A DNA stretch of 5,491 nucleotides, from the NCBI GenBank assembly GCA_025454675.1, contig JALONZ010000178.1, forward strand, positions 1 to 5,491, read 5' to 3'. The position numbers and the translations under genes are program-made. This DNA is from Anaerolineae bacterium. GTDB lineage: Bacteria > Chloroflexota > Anaerolineae > Aggregatilineales > Phototrophicaceae. Numbering within the stretch: the stretch's first letter is position 1; the number at the start of each line of letters is the position of its first letter. Shown here one piece after another: positions 1 to 5,491 of this stretch. Under the pieces are notes generated by a model. That model had not been told where the DNA came from. It did not search any database and saw only the letters and a program-made list of their open reading frames with translations.

Positions 1-332
1 CGGAGTTTTTCTTGATTGATGCCAAAATCATTAGACGCTGTGATGAACGCGCCAATGGTATTGGTGGTGGTGGATTCCAGATTAACCACTTCTGGAATGT
101 TAGCGAGTTCTGCTTCAATGCGTTTGGTCAAAATTTCCAAAACTTCATCGCTGGTCATGCCACTGGCTTGAGCGAGGACGAATGTTTGTGGTAATTCAAT
201 GGGGGGTAACAACTCTTGTTTTTGTTCTGTCCATGCCAAGACACCTAGTGCCATCAACACGACAACCATCAAAAGAGTTAGATACCGAAAGCGAAGTGCG
301 AGTGCGGTGATACTACCAAATAGTGCTTTCAT
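1..332 (-). CDS. RND-family efflux permease, N-terminal fragment cut by the window edge
   Basis: This is the start of a gene that continues beyond position 1; 110 complete codons are visible. The protein begins MKALFGSITALALRFRY, followed by one hydrophobic segment (residues about 17-35, TLLMVVVLMALGVLAW). Next comes the motif ELLPPIELPQTFV and then a porter-domain-like stretch with SGMTSDEVLEILTKRIEAEL, IPEVVNLES and ITASNDFG. This order (short cytoplasmic N-terminus, TM1, an E-x-x-P-x-I-x-x-P segment, the 'PG-x-s-x-eeV' helix, the 'gv-x-x-i-x-S' strand, then an 'F-x-fG'-like strand) is that of AcrB/HAE1-type proton-driven exporters. Full-length members usually have about 1000 residues and 12 TM helices, so roughly nine tenths is missing here. 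Which substrate it exports cannot be told. The ATG has a GGAG at 345-348, 12 nt upstream, a rather long spacing. Its own strong promoter lies at 376-406. Family assignment is confident; subfamily is open. Confidence 0.87.
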   Translation of the reverse strand, partial: MKALFGSITALALRFRYLTLLMVVVLMALGVLAWTEQKQELLPPIELPQTFVLAQASGMTSDEVLEILTKRIEAELANIPEVVNLESTTTNTIGAFITASNDFGINQEKL

Positions 333-375
333 ACAGGGGGTTTTCTCCAAAATTGGTGTGACTAACAACCTTTTT

Positions 376-406
376 ATTATAAGCCCCCTCATCTGGTATC
401 TGTCAA
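376..406 (-). promoter_or_regulatory. Consensus sigma70-type promoter of the RND permease gene
   Basis: Read on the minus strand, a perfect -35 hexamer TTGACA (401-406) is followed after 19 nt by a perfect -10 hexamer TATAAT (376-381). The 19-nt spacer is longer than the optimal 17. Transcription would start near 369, giving a leader of about 37 nt. Upstream of the -35 (407-460) the DNA is very A/T-rich, with A- and T-tracts that could act as an UP element. An imperfect operator-like pair, GTTTG (411-415) and CAAAC (428-432), is also there. Confidence 0.72.
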
Positions 407-459
407 TAAGGTTTGTTCAATTTTTCTCAAACGTTAATTAAATTTTTTGTAATAATACA

Positions 460-488
460 ATAGGGACAAGGCATTACCTTGTCCCTAT
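460..488 (-). terminator. Hairpin terminator after the L,D-transpeptidase gene
   Basis: A perfect 12-bp inverted repeat (ATAGGGACAAGG / CCTTGTCCCTAT) with a 5-nt loop (472-476). On the minus strand it lies about 50 nt past the stop codon of the transpeptidase and is followed by the T-rich run TTGTATTATT, a weak U-tract. On the plus strand the following bases are not T-rich, so the minus orientation is preferred. It would insulate the RND gene, which has its own promoter just downstream. Confidence 0.68.
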
Positions 489-524
489 CATGTTCAAACC
501 ATATTACAGGCTAAATTAGATGAT

Positions 525-536
525 AAAACCGGTTTT
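525..536. repeat. Short perfect palindrome next to the transpeptidase stop codon
   Basis: AAAACCGGTTTT is a perfect 12-bp palindrome two bases downstream of the transpeptidase stop codon (539-541). It has no loop and no following T-run, so it is not a convincing terminator. It could be a protein-binding site or chance. Confidence 0.3.
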
Positions 537-538
537 CT

Positions 539-1606
539 TTAGCGGTAAGGGGCGCTATGATAGACCCAAACAGCGGGACCGCCTTCTTCGACATTATGTG
601 ATATAAAATTCTCAAATCCCTCTGCCACCCATTGATATAACCAATGAGCATCGCTAATGGATAAGTTGACGCATCCATGACTACGGCGGAAGCCAAAGCC
701 ATCATGCCAATATGCGCCATGCAAAGCACGACCTTCATCGAAATACATTGTCCAAGGGACTTCTTCGATGAGGTAATAATCATCACCGACCACACCACCG
801 GTCATATCATCGCGCGTTTTGCGAAAATAGATGTGATACATGCCCTCGCGCGTTTGCCATTGGGGTAATCCACTGGCGATGAGGGTGGCAAAAATGGGTT
901 TGTCGCCTTCAAATACGATGACAACTTGCTCGAATAGGTCAATACTAATCCAACGGTCGGTATCAATTTCGGCGGGGCGGTCTAGTGGGGCAACTTTGCC
1001 CACATGCGTTTGATTGACCCATTTATCCACACCAATTTGATACCATTCCCAGCCATCAATCATGACCGATGAATAAATATGGAGCATGGTATAACGGCGG
1101 ACGAGACCATTGGATTCGGCTGGCGAACCGCCCGGTTGTTTGCTGGGGTATACATTGATAAGTGACCATGCGACAGGGTATTTTGGAAATTCACCATTTA
1201 AGAAAACCCCACTAAAACTCGATACAACGGCATTTGAATCTTCTAGGATGTCTTTACGTACCCACTCATTGGCATTAATCCGCACCCAACCATCTTGCTC
1301 GCCTAATGCGGTAACAAAATTGAAACCAGCATCTTGTACGCGGACATAATTACCATTGGGTGCATCAAAGACTTCCATCACCCCATTGACGCGCATGTAA
1401 CGGCGGTCATTCATGAGGGTATAATCTACTGGGACGCGGGTAAAATCGGGTGGGACATATGCCAAAATGTCATCGGCGGGCAATCCATAGGCTTCGGATG
1501 ATGAACAGCCATCCAAACAATCTTGGGTATGAGCAAGCGAAACAGAGGTGATGATAAGACTTAGTAAAATGAAAGTGGTGCATAACCATAAGCGGTAGGT
1601 CTTCAT
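539..1606 (-). CDS. Exported L,D-transpeptidase (YkuD domain) with SH3-like N-terminal region
   Basis: A 355-residue protein. Residues 1-25 form a signal peptide (K3, R5, hydrophobic 7-22, likely cleavage after SLA at 23-25). Residues about 68-118 and 165-204 contain SH3-like strands (GWVRINANEWV; WEWYQIGVDKWVNQ). The C-terminal YkuD domain begins near residue 217 (RWISIDLFEQVVIVFEG). It carries the catalytic signature: H296 in ALHG, then S309-H310-G311-C312-V-N314-L, where C312 is the acyl-accepting nucleophile. Such enzymes form 3-3 peptidoglycan cross-links, or attach proteins to the wall, outside the membrane; which reaction applies here is not shown. Two further cysteines, C30 and C34, lie just after the predicted cleavage site, but the context is not a lipobox. 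The ATG is supported by AAGGA (1616-1620), 9 nt upstream. I found no convincing promoter. The gene is divergent from the SH3b gene and ends before the hairpin at 460-488. Confidence 0.93.
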   Translation of the reverse strand: MKTYRLWLCTTFILLSLIITSVSLAHTQDCLDGCSSSEAYGLPADDILAYVPPDFTRVPVDYTLMNDRRYMRVNGVMEVFDAPNGNYVRVQDAGFNFVTALGEQDGWVRINANEWVRKDILEDSNAVVSSFSGVFLNGEFPKYPVAWSLINVYPSKQPGGSPAESNGLVRRYTMLHIYSSVMIDGWEWYQIGVDKWVNQTHVGKVAPLDRPAEIDTDRWISIDLFEQVVIVFEGDKPIFATLIASGLPQWQTREGMYHIYFRKTRDDMTGGVVGDDYYLIEEVPWTMYFDEGRALHGAYWHDGFGFRRSHGCVNLSISDAHWLYQWVAEGFENFISHNVEEGGPAVWVYHSAPYR

Positions 1607-1724
1607 GGCATTTATTCCTTGTTATAATCCGCGTACAAATTAAGTGTTTATTTGAAATTCACTCTCTTTTAGGTTAACATCATTCACAGGTGCAAGACAA
1701 TGACTAAAGCCCTACGGCATCCTA

Positions 1725-1752
1725 ACGATTTGCCCATGACGATTTGCCCATG
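1725..1752. repeat. Perfect tandem duplication of a 14-bp unit in the divergent intergenic region
   Basis: The unit ACGATTTGCCCATG occurs twice without a gap (1725-1738 and 1739-1752) with no mismatch. It lies about 20 bp upstream of the predicted -35 of the SH3b gene and about 120-145 bp upstream of the transpeptidase start codon. The unit is not palindromic. It could be a pair of direct-repeat operator sites or a recent slippage duplication. Confidence 0.9.
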
Positions 1753-1772
1753 TACCAATTTGATAATTTGAA

Positions 1773-1800
1773 TTGCCGTATTTTTAATTTGGGCTATACT
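1773..1800 (+). promoter_or_regulatory. Probable sigma70-type promoter of the SH3b protein gene
   Basis: A good -10 hexamer TATACT (1795-1800) is preceded after 16 nt by TTGCCG (1773-1778), four of six matches to the -35 consensus. Transcription would start near 1807, leaving a leader of about 43 nt that contains the strong AGGAGG ribosome-binding site at 1839-1844. The upstream DNA is A/T-rich and carries the 14-bp tandem repeat. Confidence 0.5.
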
Positions 1801-1849
1801 ACGTACTAAATCGGTATTTTGTAGGCGTGTACCTCAGCAGGAGGATGAA

Positions 1850-3277
1850 ATGCGTTTATCTAAAAGGTTTTCTGGACTGATAGTTTTAATTGCATTATTA
1901 AGCATGGCTATCAGCAATTCGGTTTGGGCGGTTGAGGTTGAACAAGAACAACAATCGCGTTATGTAACCCCTGTCCTCATCGTGAATGTGAGTTTTATGA
2001 ATGTGCGTAGCGGTCCTGGCACCGAATATGGCGTGTTACTCACAGTCCCCGGTGGTACAGAATTGCCTGTGTTAGGTGTTGCACGGGATTTGGTATGGTA
2101 TCAAGTGTCTACAGTGGTTGGTGCTGGTTGGGTAAATGTGGAAAACACCATTCCCCGTGGCAATTTTAGTAGAGTTCCATATGTCTCTGCGCCAGCGTTA
2201 ACCATTGAAAATGTGATTGGGACAACCACCACCACAACAACGACAACGACCACCAACAACGGCACAACCATGAGCATGGGCGACCGTGACTGGGGTATTG
2301 GTATTTTGGCATCGCATTTCACACGTACAGCGGCAGACCCCAATTCAATCTCGTTGGGCGAAATTCCAATCAACTTTGATAATATCTTCCCCTTATTGGA
2401 TGCGGTTGGAAACGCAGGTTTCCTGTGGCTAAAAATAGATGTGCCAAATTTGGGTGTGGTGTGGGTTGAGGGTCAAAAGACCTATTTCCGCCCATTTGCT
2501 TGCCCAGGTAGTTCTTTTAGTGTGGCTGTTTTCACCAACACAGTTTACCCCGGTCCAGGTCCTGATGGGTCTGGCTCATTAGACGGCAGTATCTCGTTTG
2601 TGGCAGGTTTAGAAGCCTACATTTTGGATGCACGCAACGGATTTTTTAAGGTGGAATTCCAAGATGGTGCAACGGGTTGGATTCGCCAAGAAGAATTTGT
2701 GGTTCGCCCACAATTGAACAGCCCTTATTGCGATAATCGTGTTGTAGCGACAACCCAAAATGGCACGACAACCACTACTAGCACAACGCAAACAGTGGTG
2801 CGCTCGGCGGCACGGGTGATTATCAACACGGGCAACCTGAATGTGCGTAGTGGTCCGGGTTCTGAATATGCGTCTGTGGCTGTAGTCGCGGGTGGCACAG
2901 AATTAGATGTGATTGGCTTCGCACCCGATAGCATTTGGTATCAAGTGCGTGGAAATTTTGGTGTTGGTTGGGTCAATAGCGAATTCACCATCTTCAGAGG
3001 CAATGGTCGTGGCATTCCCATCGTCACCGACTTTGGCAATGCGTCATTGGCACGCCCCTCTGCTACCATCACCAATGCAGTGACATTGTATGCCGCCCCG
3101 AACCCAACATTGGGGACAGTTGGCGCATTATCGGGTCCGTTGGATGTGTTTATTGTGGCACGTACACCGTCATCGGATTGGATTCAAGTCGAAACTGCAA
3201 TTGGATTTGGCTGGGTGCAATCGGCACTCGTCCGCATCTCTGGCGATTTGAGCCTTGTGCCTGTGGTCGGTGGCTGA
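1850..3277 (+). CDS. Exported multi-SH3b-domain protein with threonine-rich linkers
   Basis: A 475-residue protein with a signal peptide (R2, K5, R6, hydrophobic 8-22, likely cleavage after VWA at 25-27) and no other membrane segment. I see five SH3b-like modules: 43-102 (FMNVRSGPGTEY ... GAGWVNVE), a degenerate one about 148-214, one about 224-283 (VYPGPGPDG ... GWIRQEEF), 322-382 (LNVRSGPGSEY ... GVGWVNSE) and 404-464 (VTLYAAPNP ... GFGWVQSAL). Modules 1 and 4 are close copies. Threonine-rich linkers (125-140 and 306-315) divide the protein into three blocks. Its only cysteines, C218 and C294, bracket module 3. Bacterial SH3b domains commonly bind peptidoglycan or other wall polymers; no catalytic domain is visible, so a binding, adhesion or scaffolding role is inferred. 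The start has AGGAGG (1839-1844) at 5-nt spacing; an out-of-frame ATG at 1845 abuts the AGGAGG and is unlikely to be used. The gene ends with in-frame tandem stops, TGA then TAA. Confidence 0.9.
   Translation: MRLSKRFSGLIVLIALLSMAISNSVWAVEVEQEQQSRYVTPVLIVNVSFMNVRSGPGTEYGVLLTVPGGTELPVLGVARDLVWYQVSTVVGAGWVNVENTIPRGNFSRVPYVSAPALTIENVIGTTTTTTTTTTTNNGTTMSMGDRDWGIGILASHFTRTAADPNSISLGEIPINFDNIFPLLDAVGNAGFLWLKIDVPNLGVVWVEGQKTYFRPFACPGSSFSVAVFTNTVYPGPGPDGSGSLDGSISFVAGLEAYILDARNGFFKVEFQDGATGWIRQEEFVVRPQLNSPYCDNRVVATTQNGTTTTTSTTQTVVRSAARVIINTGNLNVRSGPGSEYASVAVVAGGTELDVIGFAPDSIWYQVRGNFGVGWVNSEFTIFRGNGRGIPIVTDFGNASLARPSATITNAVTLYAAPNPTLGTVGALSGPLDVFIVARTPSSDWIQVETAIGFGWVQSALVRISGDLSLVPVVGG
1976..2167 (+). 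repeat. First copy of a duplicated SH3b module
   Basis: This segment encodes residues 43-106 of the SH3b protein. It is clearly similar, at protein and DNA level, to 2816-3007, 840 bp downstream. Shared blocks include ATGTGCGTAG, GAATATG and TTTGGTATGGTATCAAGTG (the second copy reads ATTTGGTATCAAGTG). Both copies encode NVRSGPG-x-EY, GGTEL, WYQV and GWVN in the same order and spacing. Confidence 0.8.
2222..2254 (+). repeat. Run of eleven threonine codons (linker)
   Basis: Residues 125-135 of the SH3b protein are all threonine, encoded by a mixture of ACA, ACC and ACG codons. The mixture argues against simple triplet slippage and for selection on the amino acid. A second, interrupted tract (TTTTTSTTQT) lies at 2765-2794. 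Both are probably flexible linkers between SH3b blocks. Confidence 0.85.
2816..3007 (+). repeat. Second copy of the duplicated SH3b module
   Basis: This segment encodes residues 323-386 and is the counterpart of 1976-2167. The differences are mostly synonymous or conservative (T to S in SGPGxEY, L to I in the V-x-G strand). This points to an internal duplication after which the module kept its function. Confidence 0.8.
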
Positions 3278-3321
3278 TAATCCTGAGCGATTGATGACCA
3301 TTTTTGATAATAATTTTTTGG

Positions 3322-3345
3322 AAGGGCGCACATGGTTGCGCCCTT
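3322..3345 (+). terminator. GC-rich hairpin between the SH3b and TPR genes, possible terminator
   Basis: AAGGGCGCA pairs with TGCGCCCTT (9 bp, 6-nt loop CATGGT), about 45 nt after the SH3b stop codon. Only TTT follows on the plus strand, so the U-tract is poor. It may be a weak or leaky terminator, or an mRNA-end stabiliser. I could not find a good promoter between it and the TPR gene, so the TPR gene may depend on read-through. Confidence 0.5.
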
Positions 3346-3373
3346 TGCGTGTTCGATAAAAGGATAAACCCAA

Positions 3374-5401
3374 ATGGAAAAATGGATTTCGACTATCCGT
3401 GAATTTTATGATGGACGCACGACCGAGTTACTCCCCTCATCAATTTTTGGGAAGGGGCAAAATTTATTACAAAATCTCAAATTACAGCAACGTATTCGCA
3501 TTGGCATGATACCGTGTGTGAGCCAAGAAGAACCGCATGTAGCGATGGGATTAATGACCTTACTCGCTTATTTATTGGAACGCTGGGGCGATGTGCGTGT
3601 TTATCGGTTATTTTTCCAAACGGAAACACCGCCGTCATCGTACCAATGGCTGATGAAAGACTCGCAATATACCGATGATGAATGGGTATTTGATGCGTTG
3701 GATGAAAACGCAGTATTATCTGGCACACTGGATAAAACAGGCGATACATGGAAATGGTCATTACACCTGCAAAATGACCTCGCCGAAGAAGGTGAGGATG
3801 ATAAAAAATGGGACTACACCGCCGATTCATTGTCGGGATTGGTGAATCAAATGGAAAAAGCCTGTGCAGATATTATTGCACAATTTGATGTAACTCCCAT
3901 TCATCCCATCCCCGCGCCAACCACCGAAGCCGATGAGACATCGCTTAGACGCTTATTACGTGGTGTGTTTGAGTGGCAATTGCAATTGTTGTTGGTGTTA
4001 TATGGCAAGGGGTGGGAAGAGGGGGATATTCGCGCTAAATTAGATGAATTGGTTATTTTGGGCAACCTGACCCGTGATGATTTTGGCGCATGGGCGGCGA
4101 CTTATGCCGTGTCTCATGCGTTGCGCGGGGGATATGCGCCTGTGCCTGATTCTGTGGTGACGATGATGGATGGGTATGTGGATAATTTTGCGCCATATAC
4201 ATTGTATCCGACCATTTTATTGGCGCGTGGCTTATTTAATGCGGGGCATTCTGCAATCGCCTATCAATTATTGGAAGCCGAGACGGATAAAAAACCGCAA
4301 AATGTGTATATTTGGCTCATCAAAGCGGATATTTATCGGCGTGGTGGGCGGACATGGGATTTGATTCATGCTTATCAAGATGCGATTTTGTTGAGCGCGG
4401 TAAATGCCGATTTGTATCAACAATATGGGAACGTGTTGGAATTATTGGATGAAAATCCAACAGGAACATATGCCCTGATTGAAACGAGTGAAAAAGATGA
4501 GTATTCCGAAGAGGATGACCTCGTATTTGAGGCGATTGAAGCCTATAAAAAGGCGTTGGAACTTGACCCTGAGCGTTTAGCCTGTCTGCAAAGTCAATTG
4601 TTATTGATGATAGACGCAGGTGAAGAAACAGATGCGTTATATGAAGCCTTTGCCACGCTCATCGAAAAAGATGCTAAAGGGGAGCATGTGCGGGCAGTGG
4701 TGGAAATGGCATATAACTTGTATGACATACCTGCTTTTATGCAGGTGTTACAAGATTATGTTGAGCAACACCCCAAACGTGCTGATTTATGGGTGAGCCT
4801 CGCGGTTTTGGCGGTTCATGATGAAGATGATGAAGGCGCGGCGGAATATCTGGATGAAGCGGAAAAATTGACTGAGGACGAATCCGTGCTTGCCGATGTT
4901 GACCGTTTGATGATGTCGGTGAATGACCCCGAATTTGAAGAAAAACTGGGTGGCATTTACGCGATGGTGAGCGGTGGTAATAAAGTGAACTCGCAAACCA
5001 TAAAATTCTTAGAAGATATTATCGAAAAAGCGCCCATGATTCCCGAATCGTATCTGTATTTGGCACAATCATATGTTATTTGGGATAAAAAAGACCATGC
5101 CTTAGAGACCATTCAACAGGGCTATGAGCAATTGCCCGATAACCCCGAAATTGCCGAATTATTGGCGCGATATGAATGGCAATTTGGGGATAAAGATGTG
5201 GCACAAACTGTTTTGACAGACAGTTTGGCAGTGAATCCGACCTATGTCCCGCTCATGGCGCGGATGGGACAAGTTTTATTTGAACGGAACGAAAAAGATG
5301 CCGCCAAAGCATGGCTGACCCGCGCCGAAGCCTTATCTCCGCGTGACCCGATTTTGGCAGATGTGCGGAAATTTATCGCCGATGCCATGGCGAAGGGGTA
5401 A
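3374..5401 (+). CDS. Large cytoplasmic tetratricopeptide-repeat protein with TolB/FlgO-like N-terminal region
   Basis: A 675-residue acidic protein with no signal peptide or membrane segment. Residues about 40-172 look like an alpha/beta domain: strand RIRIGMIPC, helix 54-70, strand VRVYRLFFQ, hairpin AVLSGTLDKTGDTWKWSLHL and helix 150-171. This order resembles the TolB/FlgO-type N-terminal domain often fused to TPRs; the match is by pattern only. A helical region follows (188-300). TPR-like units are visible at about 310-343, 345-399 (with an acidic insertion, 370-382, before AIEAYKKALELDP), 434-467, 469-502, 557-590, 591-622 and 624-657. TPR arrays bind protein partners, so a scaffold or regulator is inferred; the partner is unknown. 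AAAGGA (3359-3364) lies 9 nt before the ATG. The gene ends with tandem in-frame stops, TAA then TGA. It follows the SH3b gene by 96 bp in the same direction but need not share its function. Confidence 0.88.
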   Translation: MEKWISTIREFYDGRTTELLPSSIFGKGQNLLQNLKLQQRIRIGMIPCVSQEEPHVAMGLMTLLAYLLERWGDVRVYRLFFQTETPPSSYQWLMKDSQYTDDEWVFDALDENAVLSGTLDKTGDTWKWSLHLQNDLAEEGEDDKKWDYTADSLSGLVNQMEKACADIIAQFDVTPIHPIPAPTTEADETSLRRLLRGVFEWQLQLLLVLYGKGWEEGDIRAKLDELVILGNLTRDDFGAWAATYAVSHALRGGYAPVPDSVVTMMDGYVDNFAPYTLYPTILLARGLFNAGHSAIAYQLLEAETDKKPQNVYIWLIKADIYRRGGRTWDLIHAYQDAILLSAVNADLYQQYGNVLELLDENPTGTYALIETSEKDEYSEEDDLVFEAIEAYKKALELDPERLACLQSQLLLMIDAGEETDALYEAFATLIEKDAKGEHVRAVVEMAYNLYDIPAFMQVLQDYVEQHPKRADLWVSLAVLAVHDEDDEGAAEYLDEAEKLTEDESVLADVDRLMMSVNDPEFEEKLGGIYAMVSGGNKVNSQTIKFLEDIIEKAPMIPESYLYLAQSYVIWDKKDHALETIQQGYEQLPDNPEIAELLARYEWQFGDKDVAQTVLTDSLAVNPTYVPLMARMGQVLFERNEKDAAKAWLTRAEALSPRDPILADVRKFIADAMAKG

Positions 5402-5415
5402 TGAATTAATATGCT

Positions 5416-5445
5416 TGTAGTGACATGATATATCATGTTACTACA
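5416..5445. terminator. Near-perfect 30-nt palindrome between convergent genes, probable bidirectional terminator
   Basis: The arms starting TGTAGTGACATGA and ending TCATGTTACTACA pair over 14-15 positions with a single G-T wobble (5422/5439). The palindrome sits 14 nt after the TPR stop codon and overlaps the stop codon (5441-5443) of the converging minus-strand gene. Neither side has a clear U-tract. Its position between convergent ends is the main argument for termination; a protein-binding palindrome is the alternative. Confidence 0.5.
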
Positions 5446-5491
5446 GTTCGACCGCCTCGACCTTCCCATGCGATAAATCGCGCAACGCATT
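5441..5491 (-). CDS. C-terminal tail of a converging gene cut by the window edge
   Basis: On the minus strand the frame ending in TAG at 5441-5443 is open to the window edge and encodes NALRDLSHGKVEAVEL, 16 residues. The composition (balanced, charged and hydrophobic residues) and the stop placed beside a hairpin fit the true end of a gene. The alternative minus-strand frame starting at 5490 reads back through the palindrome and deep into the TPR gene, with an unnatural composition. Too little is visible to name a product. Confidence 0.5.
   Translation of the reverse strand, partial: NALRDLSHGKVEAVEL

Noticed and set aside
12..441. Two plus-strand open frames of 60 and 80 codons
   Set aside because: The first lies wholly antisense to the RND permease fragment and the second largely so, extending into its promoter region. 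The minus-strand reading has a recognisable family pattern, ribosome-binding site and promoter, while these have none.
511..868. Open frames overlapping the 3' half of the transpeptidase gene on both strands
   Set aside because: They overlap the catalytic YkuD region, whose HG and SHGCVN motifs prove the chosen frame; none has an independent ribosome-binding site.
1532..1606. Lipoprotein signal in the transpeptidase
   Set aside because: The residues before C30 (HTQD) do not fit a lipobox; cleavage after SLA at residue 25 fits better.
1621..1626. TATAAC as -10 of the transpeptidase promoter
   Set aside because: A start near 1614 would remove the AAGGA ribosome-binding site at 1616-1620 from the transcript, and no good -35 lies at the right distance.
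1725..1752. Possible CRISPR-type repeat
   Set aside because: Only two 14-bp units, directly adjacent with no spacer, and no cas genes nearby.
2101..2373. Minus-strand open frame with a long valine run
   Set aside because: It is the antisense reading of the threonine tract in the SH3b gene; the valine run and lack of a supported start mark it as a shadow.
5242..5490. 82-codon minus-strand open frame across the end of the TPR gene
   Set aside because: It runs through the palindrome and into the TPR coding region with a serine/arginine-rich, unnatural composition. The alternative frame ending at 5441 gives a more natural protein end.
1..5491. Mobile element, phage, toxin-antitoxin or defence system
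   Set aside because: No transposase, integrase, terminal inverted repeats, small gene pair or nuclease motif was seen. All large frames fit envelope or scaffold proteins with intact reading frames.

Overview
The window looks like an ordinary chromosomal stretch of a free-living bacterium with moderate base composition. It carries four substantial genes and the tail of a fifth. My best guess at the source is Chloroflexota (Anaerolineae-like). The basis is the combination of an exported YkuD-type L,D-transpeptidase with SH3-like modules, a multi-SH3b exported protein with threonine-rich linkers, and a large TPR protein. This assignment is inference; there is no rRNA or marker gene to confirm it.

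Layout from left to right. Positions 1-332 (minus) hold the first 110 codons of an RND-family efflux permease, which runs off the left edge. It is preceded by a strong sigma70-like promoter (376-406). A 12-bp hairpin (460-488) separates it from the co-directional L,D-transpeptidase gene (539-1606, minus). A 243-bp divergent intergenic region (1607-1849) contains a perfect 14-bp tandem duplication and a likely promoter for the plus-strand gene. Positions 1850-3277 (plus) encode an exported protein of about five SH3b-like modules. A GC-rich hairpin (3322-3345) lies before the 675-residue cytoplasmic TPR protein (3374-5401, plus). A near-perfect 30-nt palindrome (5416-5445) then separates that gene from the last 16 codons of a converging minus-strand gene (5441-5491).

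The theme of the first three genes is the cell envelope: export of toxic compounds or lipids (RND), peptidoglycan cross-linking (L,D-transpeptidase) and probable wall or surface binding (SH3b protein). The transpeptidase and the SH3b protein are divergently transcribed and could share regulation, but nothing proves a functional pairing. The TPR protein has an N-terminal region resembling TolB/FlgO-type alpha/beta domains and is probably a cytoplasmic scaffold of unknown role. I see no phage, transposon, CRISPR, toxin-antitoxin or defence signature, and no clear evidence for a novel multi-gene system. The most interesting points are the architecture of the SH3b protein and the N-terminal domain of the TPR protein.
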